Source of the DNA: Lethocerus indicus
Lineage: Eukaryota > Arthropoda > Insecta > Hemiptera > Belostomatidae
Direction of reading: 5' to 3'
NCBI GenBank assembly: GCA_019843655.1
Contig: JACDQD010000005.1
Coordinates: forward strand, 4,305,575 to 4,369,574
DNA: 64,000 bases
In this document: positions 1 through 12,414 of the stretch, piece by piece
Numbering within the stretch: position 1 is the stretch's first letter
Layout: each line of letters starts with the position of its first letter
Notes under the pieces: model-generated
Seen by the model: the letters and a program-made list of their open reading frames with translations, nothing else
Told to the model about the DNA's origin: nothing
The model's database searches: none
Program-made: the position numbers and the translations under genes

Positions 1-26
1 TATATAAATTGTAAAATTAGGTCCAC

Positions 27-609
27 AGAAGAAATTAGTATTTGTCTTTTTAGAAAATAGGCTCAATACATTAATAATGTCATCTAGGCTTTGTCAGTTT
101 TCTTGTTTCGGAGGGAAGCGCTCTCTGAATCATTTCAATTTTTGCATCGTTCCGTATTCAACCCGACGTTTCTTCGTACGATACAACCAGTATCTAACGT
201 TTTTTGTTAAATCATGATTTATAAGAAAATCCTGCCACTATTTATCTAATTAAAAATTTGCTAGATGCAAAAACTACACGAATAGGCAGTCGGAAAATTT
301 TCTCTTCGTGTTTACCCAATTGTCTAGTTTTCAATCGAACTGTCAATTATTTTTTTTTCCGAATAGATACAAAATATTATCGTAATTCGAGGAGAAAAAT
401 CTATGCGAACCGTTTTTGAAAAAAATTGAGTAGAATGTTGCACGGCGCTGATACTAGGCCCGCAATACCCTTGTGCATAGCTGGTCTGCAGATCGGTCCC
501 CCGTACACCATGTTCAAAATTAGTATCAGAGAAGAAATTAGTACTTTAGAAAATGGACTCAATAAATATAATAATGTCATCTGGGCGTTGTCAGTTTTCC
601 TGTATTTCT
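27..609. repeat. Dispersed ~411 bp repeat, copy A, inside a ~503 bp tandem arrangement
   Basis: Positions 105-516 match 7463-7874 at a constant offset of 7358 bases. Roughly nineteen bases in twenty agree and I see no net indel. A second, partial repetition is local: the segment beginning AGAAGAAATTAGTA at 27 recurs at 530, about 503 bases later, and can be followed to about 609. The unit is AT-rich and non-coding; the 72-codon frame across 426-644 has no recognisable motif. It contains, on the minus strand, the GCGGGCCTAGTAT motif seen in other repeats of this window. I cannot place it in a named family. A satellite-like unit or a non-autonomous element are both possible. Confidence 0.85.
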
Positions 610-2225
610 TAAATATAAGACTTATGCCACACCGTGCTTCCTAGTAAAGATATTATATTAGCAATACCGGATGCGATTTATGCCGACGATATGAGAAAAC
701 CGACCTAGCTTAAGGCCGAATGTGCAGGCGGAAGGAAAATAGCGCAAACCAAAACCTCAAAAAAAGTCCTAAATAATGGTGTTAAACAGTCTGGGAACAG
801 TGCGTGTGTAGAAGAGGTCTGTGGAAAAGGATAGCGAGCGTAAGTTTTCAGACGGTGAAAAGATAGAGGGAAAGCCGAAGTGTAAGAAAGAAAGACGTGA
901 AAGGGGGTGCGGGAGGAGAAGGGATGGAGGTAGGCTTCTACTTACACTGGGACAGCCCATTCAGTTTGGCCTGCCGAGTAAAAACAGGGCTCGTTCTTCT
1001 CTGCACCCCCCCCCCCGGTCCGCCCAATAAATGTTTAAATGTGAACACGCCGGGCAAATTAGTTTTCACAAGAGAAACTAATTAAAGTCAAATTGAGTTT
1101 TACACTGACCGGCGCCTTCTCGTTTCCCCGAGATCTGCCGACCCCCCGCCCCTACCGTTATCCAGCCCCTACCAACGCGAACCCTCCTTCCTCGAACCCT
1201 CCTATTTGTCCGAAATTCGTATTACCTGGCGCCGGGCTTTGTGATAAATATTATACTTTAATTTGCGCCCTTAATTTGCGCGGCCTAATTGGTCGGCTCG
1301 GTGACGTCGGGGGTGAGACCCTCACCCGCCGCGCAATTACCGAAATTAATTAACGAATTTTTTTCGAAAATTAATTATTCTTACTTCGTTTATTTTATTT
1401 AGGCCTGCGAATAATACTGATAATGTTAAAATAGGTAATTGATTCACCGCCCCCTTTTTTTGTTATCCACTTTTCTTCTTCAGTTTTCGAAATTGGTAAT
1501 TGGTAATTCAACCGTATCCAATACTTATAAATTGATATACGGAGGATAACTGAAATTAAATAAATTTTTCCTATAAAAACAGTCGACTAGGAAAAATGCG
1601 GCTTCCGTTCAGTTTTCTAATTATAGACCTGTCCAATTTATAATTAATGACTTCATTGCCTAAGAAGGTGCTTTACCGGATTACCCTCAACTGATCATTA
1701 CTGAATTAGAGAGTTACTACGGTTGAAATGTAGGCTTTATTTAAATAATTCAACGGGAACATTATATTTAGGCCGTGAAAAATTTGTTAGACAATGGCCA
1801 ATTTCTCTATATCCGATTTTAAGGTGGCCATGCTCTAAGTGTGGCATGCAATTCGAATTGCAATAACAGAGAACGCTGTATAAAATTTATTCATTGTTTA
1901 TACCCAATGAATTTATTTTTAGTCCGAAGGTAAGTTGATAGAGCTCGGAACTTTACAATTGCAAGCAGCGGGTCGTGTAAGCTGTGCCGCCTGCACGGCC
2001 CCCGGCCAGCGGCTGTAACGTGCGTGTCCCCGCCCCCACCACCACCGCCACATACGTGTTGAAGAAGTTCACCCCCCCCAACACTGAGGTACGGAATTTC
2101 CGCACTGTTCCACCGTCGGGGGGTGATATCTTCCCTGCGGAGGAGGAAATTGTGCGAGGGTGCGGTCCGTGGATTGAGTGACGAAAGGGGATGTTCTTTG
2201 CCTCTGTGTCTGTGTGTGTTGTGTT
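610..2225. other. Unique non-coding stretch with GC-rich patches
   Basis: No gene recognised. There is a C-run near 1007-1017 and CpG-rich sequence around 1100-1340 and 1980-2120, set in AT-rich DNA. Open frames here are short, proline/arginine-rich and follow base composition. Confidence 0.6.
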
Positions 2226-2485
2226 GGAGGTCAAATTTCCCTCACCGGGGTCGAACTCTGCCCTCTCCCTTTCTATCCCTCCCTCCCTCCCCTCCCACCC
2301 CCTCTCTCTCGCTCTCTCGTTTTGTCTTTTGTTGGGTACCGACGACCATCGATTCCTTTCCCTGCCCCTGAACTTGATTAGAGCCCGAAATGTGGAGGGA
2401 GGTTTTCGCTCGGCGGAACTTACATGCACACACACACACACACACACACATATATACACATCTACACACACACACACACATATAC
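2226..2485. repeat. Pyrimidine-rich tract followed by (CA)n microsatellite
   Basis: CT-rich low-complexity sequence at about 2262-2325 precedes a (CA)12 run at 2427-2450. A short TA interruption and a second CA run end near 2480. The overlapping frames on both strands (for example a 174-codon minus-strand frame at 1953-2477 starting with Cys/Val repeats) are products of these repeats. Confidence 0.9.
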
Positions 2486-2531
2486 ACGTATCGCCCCTTC
2501 CCTCTGATTACTCTTGATTATGACGCGGGCG

Positions 2532-2800
2532 GGTTTCTCTCGACCCAGTCGGTTTCAACGACCGTGCAACTTCAGGAACATACAGGTTATTTCAATTAAC
2601 CCTACAGTCGATTCGTATATATTTTTATTGACTAATTGATTGTCAGTGAAAATTCTTTCTTCTCCTAAACATATACACAAGAAAACAGCGAAATTTACTA
2701 AGAATTTTAACAGTTGTACAAAAGAATAACTGATCATTATTACACACGAAACCTTATTATATTACAAATCAAAGGGAGTTTTGCAACGTGTATCAATTCA
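2532..2800 (+). repeat. Dispersed repeat family 2, copy A
   Basis: Direct repeat of 4772-5029. Similarity starts at GTTTCTCTCGA and ends near the shared ACAAATCAAAGGGAGTTTT block. This copy has about 35 extra bases at roughly 2723-2757. Near its left end it carries CGGTTTCAACGACC followed by CTTCAGG (2550-2577), which resembles the core of the palindromic elements elsewhere in the window. No coding potential is seen. Family unknown. Confidence 0.85.
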
Positions 2801-4512
2801 AATATGTGTTTGTACATAAATTCGGACATTCATTTGTTTAATTTTTGTTTCTTTCTTTTTGTGTACGTTTCATGTTTTGGAAACTCTTAGATTATTGATT
2901 AGGCATGATTGTTGGTGGAACTGTTAAAAAATGTTATAATGTATTTTTTTCTCGCCTCGTCGATACCTCCGCGATAATTTTCAGAAATATAATAATAACG
3001 GCGTTGTAGGCGGAAGTTCGGTGATGTGGAAGAAGTCGATGTACGTGCCCGAGCATCGGTTTGCCTCATTATACCTTCCATTATTTGAACTTACTCCTCT
3101 CATGTTGGGCCCACCAAAAAAGAAAAAATGAATTCCCCATTCACTTTCGTCCTTAATGTTAGGGTACTATTAATACTATTAATGTATACTCGTATCTCAA
3201 ATTTGTAAAATTTCTAAAAATATCACTTAGAAAAAGTCGTCGGTGTTTGTGTTACAAGTGAGCATGAAAAAAATGGTATTACTCCTTAAATATCTGTCCA
3301 AAAGTTTTTTTTTTATTATGATCACTTACCGGCATATATTTCTTACGCAGCTGATCCCGCAATTAGGATAGTCCGCCGTAAACCCTGATCGAACCCTTTA
3401 TTATGAAAATTGTTCGAGAGCAACTTATTGCCCCCAACCGGCTCAAGTGAGGGTTAATATTAAATGAGAGCTGTTTTAGCAAATTTAATTAAAAGATTAG
3501 TTTAGGCGCGTGAGTGTGGCCGTCGGGGCGGGGGCGGGGGCGAATTACGATTAAGGCCGAAATTAGAAGTTTAACCATAAAAGTCCGCCTACCAACTTGG
3601 GCCTGCAAACACTCACTTTACCTTTCCCAACTCTTTATCTGCTTCCGCTTTCCTTACAGTTTCTCCCCGGCCCCCGAACAGGAGACTGCAGTAAAATTAA
3701 TTTAAATGGAAGAAAGAGAAATAGTGATAACCGGGGACCGTCTCATAAAAGGTTTCCGTAGTTCAATGGACGAATCGGACATCGCGAGTGAAAATTAATT
3801 CGTTGTCCCTAAAAATCGGCTGAAATAATTGCAAATAAATAAAGGTCCGAGCTTAGTGAAGGTAAAATTTAAAATAGAATCTAAATAATTACTGTTCCTT
3901 TTTTTAATTTGGAACTGAATAATTATACGGTCTCCGACCCCTGACCCTAAAACCAATTCCTACATATACGTACTAATGAATCAGTAAGCTCAATGCAGAA
4001 TCGAAATGAAATGAGTTTTCATAAATAATTTTGGAAACGAATGAGTATTTGTGCCTACTCGTGATTATTCGAATGTTTTTGCAAAGGATGTTGCTGTAGT
4101 CCTTCGAATTTCACGAACATGTAGACATATCAGCAGAGAAAAAAGCTAGTTTGTTTTTGTATACGTTTTCAATATGAATTTGCTGAATACCGATTTTTCC
4201 TGAAAATATTTTGTTCAATTTACTAGTGCAATGTGCAGCCGGGGTCAGGGTCCCGGTGTATTAGTTTTATGAAGAATATTGGAGCGAGCAAGCGTAAATG
4301 TTATGTGATTATTCCTGCGGCTATAAAATGATTCCGGAATGAGGGCGAGAATTAAATAATGGAAAGTTCTATCCCGAAACTAAGTTCGGGAAGTTTCAGC
4401 TATAAACTGTCCGGTTTCTTCTTTAGCCCATTCCCCTATCAGTCACACCTCTTCTCGCATTCAATTATCTAGTCCCCCTTTTATCGGATCCAACTTCCCG
4501 TTCGCAGTATAC
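2801..4512. other. Unique AT-rich non-coding stretch
   Basis: Nothing recognisable as a gene or mobile element. A short GC-rich patch lies at about 3515-3545. Otherwise the sequence is AT-rich with scattered TTAATTA words. Confidence 0.6.
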
Positions 4513-4556
4513 TTCGACCGGTTTCGTCCGATTCGCCACCTTCAGCATCATTTCGA
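4513..4556 (+). repeat. Isolated CGGTTTCG...CTTCAG core motif
   Basis: GACCGGTTTCGTCCGATTCG followed by CCACCTTCAGCA matches the half-palindrome core of the foldback family near 55.2 kb (same GACCGGTTTCG start, same spacing to CTTCAG). No second arm is seen nearby, so this is a degenerate single half. Confidence 0.55.
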
Positions 4557-4771
4557 ATAAGAGATTCTTTGCCTTTGCAAAAGAATTGATTTTCAAGATT
4601 TATATCTCAGCAGTGCCTTTGACAGGTACATGCTGTCAGGAGGCTGATAGTTCATTACACGAAAATTACGTTAAACATTACGTATTACCCGGTTAGCTGT
4701 AATTAAATACACTCAGAATAATTAGAATTCATACAAGTTTAACAATGGACATATGAAATTAAAAAAAAGTA

Positions 4772-5029
4772 GGTTTCTCTCGAGCCAGTCGGTTTCAACG
4801 ACCGTACAACTTCAGGAACATACCGGTTATTTCAATTAACCCTATAGTCGATTCGTGTACATTTGTCGTAATTGATTGTCAGTTTATTCTCCTAAACATA
4901 TGCACAAGAAAACAGCGAAATGTTACGTTATATTTCCTTGCAAAGGAAAGAAATTTACTAAGAATTTTAACAGTTGTACAAAGTATATTACAAATCAAAG
5001 GGAGTTTTCAAACGTGTAACAATTCAAAA
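4772..5029 (+). repeat. Dispersed repeat family 2, copy B
   Basis: Second copy of the repeat at 2532-2800. It lacks the extra segment of copy A but has its own ~30 base extra block at about 4921-4950, containing a small TTTCCTT/AAGGAAA hairpin. The CGGTTTCAACGACC...CTTCAGG block (4790-4817) is conserved. The two copies are in the same orientation, 2240 bases apart at their left ends. Confidence 0.85.
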
Positions 5030-7241
5030 AGAGAATCATTCATCAGTTGTAGAGAGCCCACAACAGATCACAAGATCCAGTTTAATATTTTTACTGATAC
5101 CAAATTATTATAAATAAATCAATTAATTTCTTACTTATCAGTTTATGAAATATGACGTGTCTTCGGCGCGTCTTCAGTTTCGGACGATTTTACCCCCGTT
5201 TGAAGTAAATTGCGCGGAAGCGATTTACCACGGGATCAAATCGATAGCGTTCGTCTTCGGCACCGTTCTCTCCGGCTAATGTACGAATACTCTACCATTC
5301 GTCGAATTCGCGACAGGTTTCAAAATTGATTGGGCAAATATTTGGCCGTCGATAGGGAGAGGGACACACGGTGCAGTTACCAAAAGTGGGAACGGCGGGG
5401 CGGCGATGTGATGCGCCTTAATGGAACTTCAAATACGCCTGTTGGTTTTGTCACGCCGATGGGCCGATGCCGTCCGACCTTTACTATTGATTATGTTGAC
5501 ACTATTTGGTAACTATTGTCGGGGGGGGTTTTTTATATTTCCTACATTACTCTATATCGATTCCCATTTACAGATCAAAAACCTTGGCGTAAATGTCGCT
5601 TAGTCTGATTGGGGCGTTCGATATTCGAACACATTGAGTGTCCTTTATTTAGTGAAATGGATTGAAGTGCCCGTATTGCAATCAATAAACAGACTAAATA
5701 CTCTGAGTGTATGTTTAATTATATACGTGGTATTGAGAAATTAAGGAATAATTTTAAAAACATTTAGACTAAATCCCCCCGTATATTAACAAGAATTATA
5801 AAATTAATGAACCGAAATTATCGGAAGTATTTTGATGATACTAATAATGGGGAAAAGGGCAATTAGATCGGGTGAATATTTTATTGAGTTTCCTTCGGAT
5901 AAATCAAAATATAGACCACATTTGTTCAATCTGTATTGATTCCAAGTGAAGTGCTAAGTACATTGTTAACAACGTAGTTCGTGTGTCCTGTAGGGAATCG
6001 AAGCTTCTTTTTAAGTTGCGCAAATATTACGACGTATGAAGACCGGTTAATTAATTATTGCGAAAGAAAAACCATCGGGACGGTGTCATGGGCGGTACAA
6101 GTACAAATAGTTTTATTTGTTCATAATTAACAGTGTACTTATTGTGCCTTTAGCGCAGAATTTTTTGGCCGGCTCGCGTAATTGGTTCCGTTAATTGGTG
6201 CAAAAGAACCGCTCCAGTTTGATAAACAATGCGGAGCTATAATTCTGTTTGGGTTCTCCACACACCCGAAGAATTTCAATTATCCTACCTTTAACGTAAA
6301 AATAAATCAGTAACTCGGCCCTTAAACACGCCTACCAGGCCTACCAATACACCGGAAAGCGTCAGGTTAAATATACTATACTATACATAATGGATTATAA
6401 TTATTAGAGCTTTTGGTTTTCCTCGATTGTGGATAATAGGGAAATATTTTTTCACGAATTTTTAGATGAATTTCAAGCGAGATTAATCTATTAAATTATT
6501 ATTATTTACCGAGATAGTTAAATTAATTTATTATATTTACTTGATATAATTGAGTTTTCGGTGGAACGATAATTCGTTCATACCGCTTCGTCACTTAGGG
6601 TTCTCAAGTTTTTTGCGACGGTTTTAATTTTCGTTTTGTTCACGAAGAAGATTATTTTGCAGTTATTCACTTTTATAAACTCCGCTTCAACGTTCATAAA
6701 CAATAGGAATGTTGTGTGTGCATACGGGAAATGCACTGGTATCCGGTTGGGGACAGAAACGAAAACTATAATAGGCAAATCCATTGGACCGATATCCCGC
6801 TCTGGAAAGCCGGCCGGGACGGAAAAACAAAATTCCCCATCGAAGGAAAAACCGCAAAACAAAGGAGGAACGATAGTAAAACCCTACAACAAAAAAAATA
6901 AAAGCTCCCCGGGGTATTCCTGGAGAGTCGAAATTGTAAATTGAAACTTTCGGCTTGGTCAAGGGGGGTGGGAGGGGGTTGGGGCTCTCTCTCAAAATAT
7001 TTGTTCAATCGTCGGACGACACGGCGCACAAATTCGGACGTGCAGCTCTCTGTTTCCCGGTCTGTTGTTTTATTATTTAATCCCTCACTCCCTCTCGCTG
7101 CCTCCCTCCCACCCTCCCTCTCCGCCTGCCTCCCAGGTTACGATATTGTCCGATGCCTGTATTCGGCTTCGCCTAAACATAAAGGCCGGGATTTATTTTG
7201 TCAGCCGGTGCCAATCACCGCGTTTAACTAAACAAAGATAT
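5030..7241. other. Unique non-coding stretch
   Basis: No recognisable gene. Frames on both strands at 6578-7029 overlap each other and lack conserved motifs. A pyrimidine-rich tract sits at about 7080-7135. The rest is AT-rich. Confidence 0.55.
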
Positions 7242-7442
7242 CCGAGGGGGAAGCGCTCTCTTAATCATTTCAGTTTTTGCATCGTCCCGTATTCAAACCG
7301 ACGTTTGTTCGTACTGTGCAACTAGTTTTTAACGCTTTTGTCTTAAATCATGATTTATAAGAAAATGTTGGCACTATTTATCTAATTAAAAATTTGCGAG
7401 GTGCATAAACTACATGAAAAGGCAGTCGGAAAATTTTCTCTT
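7242..7442 (+). repeat. Partial, diverged copy of the ~411 bp repeat
   Basis: Matches the first ~200 bases of the following copy, with AAGCGCTCTC at 7251 and again at 7474, a period of about 223 bases. It is visibly more diverged than the 7463-7874 copy is from 105-516, so the local duplication is older than the dispersal or derives from another family member. Confidence 0.8.
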
Positions 7443-7462
7443 TTTTTTTACCCAGTTTTCCT

Positions 7463-7874
7463 GTTTCGGAGGGAAGCGCTCTCTGAATCATTTCAATTTT
7501 TGCATCGTTCCGTATTGAACCCGACGTTTCTTCGTACGATACAACCAGTATCTAACGTTTTTTGTTAAATCGTGATTTATAAGAAAATCCTGCCACTATT
7601 TATCTAATTAAACATTTTTGTAGATGCAAAAACTACATGAATAGGCAGTCGGAAAATTTTCTCTTCGTGTTTACCCAATTGTTTAGTTTTCAATCGAACA
7701 GCCAAGTATTTTTTCTCCGAATAGATACAAAATATTATCGTAATTCGAGGAGAAAAATCTATGCGAACCGTTTTTGAAAAAAATTGAGTAGAATGTTGCA
7801 CGGCGCTGATACTAGGCCCGCAATACCCTTGTGCATAGCTGGTCTGCAGATCGGTCCCCCGTACACCATGTTCA
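7463..7874 (+). repeat. Dispersed ~411 bp repeat, copy B
   Basis: Near-identical partner of 105-516. The match ends abruptly at TGTTCA (7874) and the flanks differ, which marks the right boundary of the mobile or duplicated unit. It contains the minus-strand GCGGGCCTAGTAT motif at about 7807-7822. No protein-coding potential is recognised. Confidence 0.85.
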
Positions 7875-10414
7875 GGGGTTCAATAGTTATTCATATTATT
7901 AAGACTGGTTCCCTATAATAATAAGTGGATTAACGATGCTTCCTCCGCCGTCATAGAGAAAACAATGAATGAGCCCACCATGAAAGAGAAATGAATTAGT
8001 TCAAACCTTAATTTTAAAGAACCAGTGACAAACAGGCGAGGAAATGAACTAAAAACGAGCAAAGCTCCCCAGTAATATTTTTATTCGTGCAGTACCTAAT
8101 TCTCTATGTTAATCTCTTGTCTTGATTTTCACTTCAAATTCAGTGTTCGCAGATCCTATTAATGGGGAAAGAAATATATAATGAATTTGATTATCTCCCC
8201 TATTCCTGTAAGGAGTTTTTAGTACGTTGTTTCAATGTGATACATTCGGCGCGCGGAGTTGTAATAATAATGATAGTGGCGGCGTACCACTTCTCAGCTA
8301 TTATGTTCGCGAAAAAAAAGGAAATACTGCTGAGGGGGGAGGTTTAGAAATTAAATTTGCCCGTCGAAGAATTTAAAGAGAACGGTTGAATTTTTCATAA
8401 CAAACACTCGAGACTCAAGATCGGCCCTCGCTTTTTATATATTTCCCAACTTCGAACTTGTTTTGGCGGTGATGGTTCGGGGGAGGGAGCATGCCGAACC
8501 GCCTTCCCCGCCGTCAAATATTCCAGTAATGCTCCCAGATTGGATTTTATTCGCCTTTATTGTCTCTCTCCATTTTATTATTTTTCTTCTTATCCTAAAC
8601 TGGAAATGAGATAATAACAGCAGCGGAGGATATAACCATGGGCCCTGTCGAGGAGTCAATATTAAATGGGAGGAAAAGCCGGTGGAAAGGGGAGGAAAGC
8701 AGCGTCGAGGGTCGTCATAATTTCGGACGTTTTTTCGCGGTTGAATTCATTTTATTTACCCGCGTTGTAATAAGCCGCTGCCGATTTCCAATCTCCCTAG
8801 TTCATTGGAAAGTGGAACGAAGTTGTATGAAAACTTGATGACTTCCGGATTCATTACTCGACGGATCATCATTTGTGGGATGAATATAAAAAAAAATAAC
8901 TGAAGCAATAGCACTTGGCAGGAAATATAAGAGCTAATTACTTTCAAAATGATCCCCAAAATCCTTTTTAGTAATAACCTAGGATTCTGAGCTATTGTAA
9001 AGAGAACAACAATTTGCAATTACAGCAAATTACAAGTTTACAGAAAACGGAGTGTTGTAATCAACAACAACCTGTTGTGTTCAGTTGGACGAATTATGGT
9101 GTTGGCATTACCGCTGAGATGTTCCGACTATTTGGGCGATCCCCCCCAAAAAAAGGGTACAAACAATATACGAACTGTGACGATATTCTCCCCCATTCGA
9201 TTCTTCGACTCTTCTCATTCGCGATATTCTCTCCGATATTTGGTAGGGAATCTGTTCAACGATGCTTGCACAAATCCGAATTGGATGACTCGGCTTCTGT
9301 GCGCTGGTTGGGGGGCTAGGGGGGTCTCTCCCGAGTTCCACAATAGAATAATACACGTGGTGCCTAATCCGCATCTAATATCCTCGAATATCTGTTGCAG
9401 TTTTCCCATCCTAGTTCTGTTCCCAGTCCTACAAACTATCGGTTTTTTTCGGTTTAATCCTCAAATTTTAAACGCGGCGTTGAATATGAAATTGTATACT
9501 ATTTCGTTAAGTTACAGTCTCTAAATATTTTTGCAATATTGATTTTTATGTCAACCCATTTCATTTTAATTATTCCGCTTTTAATGAAAGCTGTATTCTT
9601 GTATTTCAGTACACTGTCAGAAATTTAAGTCGTTAAAAATAAACTCAGCCAACTGTTTTTCACCGTACACAACATGTAATATTTCCGGATTGTAATGTTT
9701 TTCTACGTGCATTTTATAACTGTGTGAAATCGATCTAAAAGAAATGAAACCTTGTTTTTAAGGAAAGAACAACAGAATTTTTGAAAGTGATTTCCTCTTT
9801 TTTTGAAATAGTTGTTTTGACGAATACTGAAAACTGAATTTCATAAAATTTTCAGTTCGGGATTTTAATAATTTTATAATAATAAATAATAATAATATAT
9901 TTTTTTATTTTCAATTACTTTTACACTGAATTCCGGCCCAATTCTCCACACAAAGGGGTATCGGTATGCGGCTCGGGCCCTGTAAACCGCAGAAGGCGAA
10001 GGGCGAAAGTTACAGTTATTAGGTTGACTTTCGCGTGCGGGCAGAGTTTTCGAGTGTAATAATTGTTGTCTATTAGGTGGGTGGGCGGCGCCTCCTCCTC
10101 CTCCTTTCCGGCCAATTACAAGCGATTAACGACCTTCTGGCGGTTAGTTCCAGTACGCCTAGAGAATTTGCTTCCGCCAGTGTGCTCAGTTAACCGTTGT
10201 ACTTACAATGCGGAACAAACCCCCCCGTTTCCCGGCGTTATTATTATTGCATAGAAGTGGGAGCGGGGGCGATTAGATGAGCTCCACCTGTACGATTCCA
10301 GGTCCGCCGCCCCCTTCGGGGGGATTTACGCACAGCATGAATTATCCCCCGGGAACGCACTAGTCCTCATTCTCTAATTAACGCCGGGATACCGAACTTT
10401 AATAATTTCAGACA
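7875..10414. other. Unique non-coding stretch
   Basis: No gene recognised. The 149-codon frame at 9075-9524 and its minus-strand partners lack domain motifs and overlap one another in several frames. An AT-only low-complexity patch is at about 9865-9910. Confidence 0.55.
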
Positions 10415-10760
10415 TATTTTTCACATTACACCCGTTGGACCACTACTGTAACGAACATCAAAATTGACCCTAGCCAACAAATTAACAATATACATTGTGA
10501 TTTTAACTTACTGCTTACTAAGAAATCGTGTCGCATCCAAAGTTTCCAGCCCAAAGTCCTTCGCGCCATCCTTGATGTTTCCAACCAACAATTCACAAAG
10601 ACCTCAACATACAAACAGTTGACGAAGCCGCACAAGCCCGTTTCCTTAAATTCCATTCCGGCTTTTCTCATCGTCCAAATTTACCCGTTCACTCCCTTTC
10701 TTCTTTCACCCATCCACTCATAGCTGTAATTGTAACAGTTGATTGCGAATTTATTGAATA
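10415..10760 (+). mobile_element. Degenerate jockey-type retrotransposon 3' fragment (plus strand)
   Basis: DNA-level similarity to the copies at 18305-18809 and 29934-30617. Shared words include AACATCAAAATTGACC, CGCATCCAAAG, AAAGTCCTTCGCGCCATCC, GACCTCAACATAC, and the block encoding a KFHS-like motif. The reading frame is interrupted and the segment encoding the YKAILKP-to-SDIARIQ region is mostly replaced or deleted. The right end, TTGATTGCGAATTTATTGAATAA, resembles the TTGATTGTACAATAAATAAA tail of the 30 kb copy. No target duplication could be defined. This is the oldest-looking copy. Confidence 0.75.
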
Positions 10761-11815
10761 ATTTAATAGTGACTTCAGAAGTCATTAAATTGGAAATGCG
10801 TGAAACTATGGCGGGAATCATTTTGCGGGGTGGAAATAAAAGTTATCGCAGCCCGATAAATCAGTTGTGAATGTAGTATTTGAAGTTCATCTGAGTGGAA
10901 CACTTCACAAGTGTTTTCCGCTGCTGATTTAAATAAATCCACCGAACGATCCGAGAACTCGGCCGGCGATTTCGGATGAGTTTCATAAAGCCGGCGATTC
11001 CGAAACTAGTAATAAAGAAAGTGAGGCCGCGCTGCGCCAGAAAAGCTGTGTTTCAAAGCTTGGGGAAAAAAAGATGAAACATTGAAAAGGGGATATCCTC
11101 TCAAAACGCGAATTACGAGAAAGGGCGAGAGAGAAAATGAACGAGAGAGAGAGAGGGAGGTAATGACCTATATTTTTTAAGTTCATCGCCCCTCGATTAA
11201 GCATTTCTTGGACGTCAAAGAAGTGACCTCATTTAAGTCGAGTTTTAATGTGTATTATACAGGAGGAATGTCTTTATATTTTCGAAAAGGTGAAAAAGTA
11301 TTATCTTTTATTCGTCCGAAATTTCGGGGCTTTCAAATTCACTTTACATATTTAACGGGCTCTTATACAGTCCCGACTCGTCGTTGATAACCTAATTAAA
11401 TTTCGGTAACTTTTTATTCATATCCTTTTTTTTTTATTGTCATAAGCTGTATTAATTATTCGTGTCACATAGCAGGACAGCACGCGGACTTCAAAAGCCC
11501 GGCCGATCTTAATACGCCCTTGTTACTTGGAAACCCCTTTTTTTATGTTGCGGCTTAATTTAATTTTAATTATTTTTCCGCTGTCTCTAAATTACGCCAT
11601 TCGTGCTAATAAGTTTTGTTAACGTATAATCCGTGCCCTATAAAAATGTCTGGGGTGCTTCGGTCTCTGTTCCTTTCGATGTGATGCGTTAAACGGCGAG
11701 GATGTTCTTGCGCGATATCGGTCAAGTAGAGAACACGGCCAGCGAATAATAGAGGATAGAAACTATAAATGCGCAGTAGAGTTTGAAATATTTTATGCGT
11801 TAAACGGTTTCAATT

Positions 11816-12414
11816 GTTTAGAATGGTTTCTTTTTATTTTGTACAATCAGCAAAATATAATTTATGTTACACAAGTACAAGTGCTGATTTCTTTTTTTTC
11901 GCATGTATTTCGTGATAAAAGGAACCACCCGAACACTTCTCCCACAAGAACAATTGTAGTCTAAGGGCTAAGAAGAACTCTAGGCCAGCGACGTTTAAGC
12001 CGACGCGGGGGGATAATGGATGGGTAAGAGAGGAAAGGCACTGAACGAATTGATTAGGATGAGGAGAAAGGCGGGAGTGGAACTTCAGGAACCGGGATTT
12101 TGCGACTTCGTCGACTGTCGGTATGTTGAGGTCATGGTGGATTGTCTGGTTAGAAACATACCGGGGAGCATTAAGGATGGTGCGAAGGACTTTTGACTGA
12201 AATCTCTGGATGCGAGCGATGTCGGATGTCTCGGTGGAACCCCATAGCTCTATACCGTATGCCCATGTCGGTTTAAGTATCGCTTTGTATATTGTCAGTC
12301 TGTTACTTAAGGTCAATTTTGATGTCCGTTTTAGTAACGGCCTTAAGAGTCCAAATTTTCTGTTTAAGTCGATTCTTTTGAGTCGGGTATGGGGATTCCA
12401 CTAGTTTATAATGG
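11816..12414 (-). mobile_element. 5'-truncated jockey-clade non-LTR retrotransposon with TSD
   Basis: The inserted part spans about 11827-12403 and lies on the minus strand. It is flanked by GTTTAGAATGG (11816-11826) and GTTTATAATGG (12404-12414), an 11 bp target duplication with one mismatch. The tail is A-rich (T-rich on the plus strand at 11830-11840). It retains only the C-terminal end of ORF2; the endonuclease and catalytic reverse transcriptase are absent, as expected from incomplete target-primed reverse transcription. The coding sequence and 3' tail are closest to the 18.3 kb copy, so these two form one subfamily. Confidence 0.85.
11867..12400 (-). pseudogene. Jockey ORF2 C-terminal fragment
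   Basis: An open minus-strand frame runs from the tryptophan codon just inside the truncated 5' end to a stop at 11867-11869, about 178 codons. In order it shows a WNPHTRLKRIDLNRKFG block, LLRPLLKRTSKLTLSN, LTIYKAILKP, YGIELWGS, IARIQRFQSKVLRTI, NAPRYVSNQTIHHDLNIP, and SRFLKFHSRLSPHPN. This pattern is the post-catalytic (thumb and C-terminal) part of jockey-clade reverse transcriptases. No YxDD catalytic motif is present because the element is truncated before it. The frame is not disrupted, but it has no promoter or start of its own and is presumed non-functional. Confidence 0.85.

Noticed and set aside
1953..2477. 174-codon minus-strand frame beginning with Cys/Val repeats
   Set aside because: It begins inside a (CA)n microsatellite and runs through pyrimidine-rich DNA. 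Composition explains it.
9075..9524. 149-codon plus-strand frame
   Set aside because: No domain, signal or repeat pattern. Frames on both strands overlap it, and codon choice is not distinctive.
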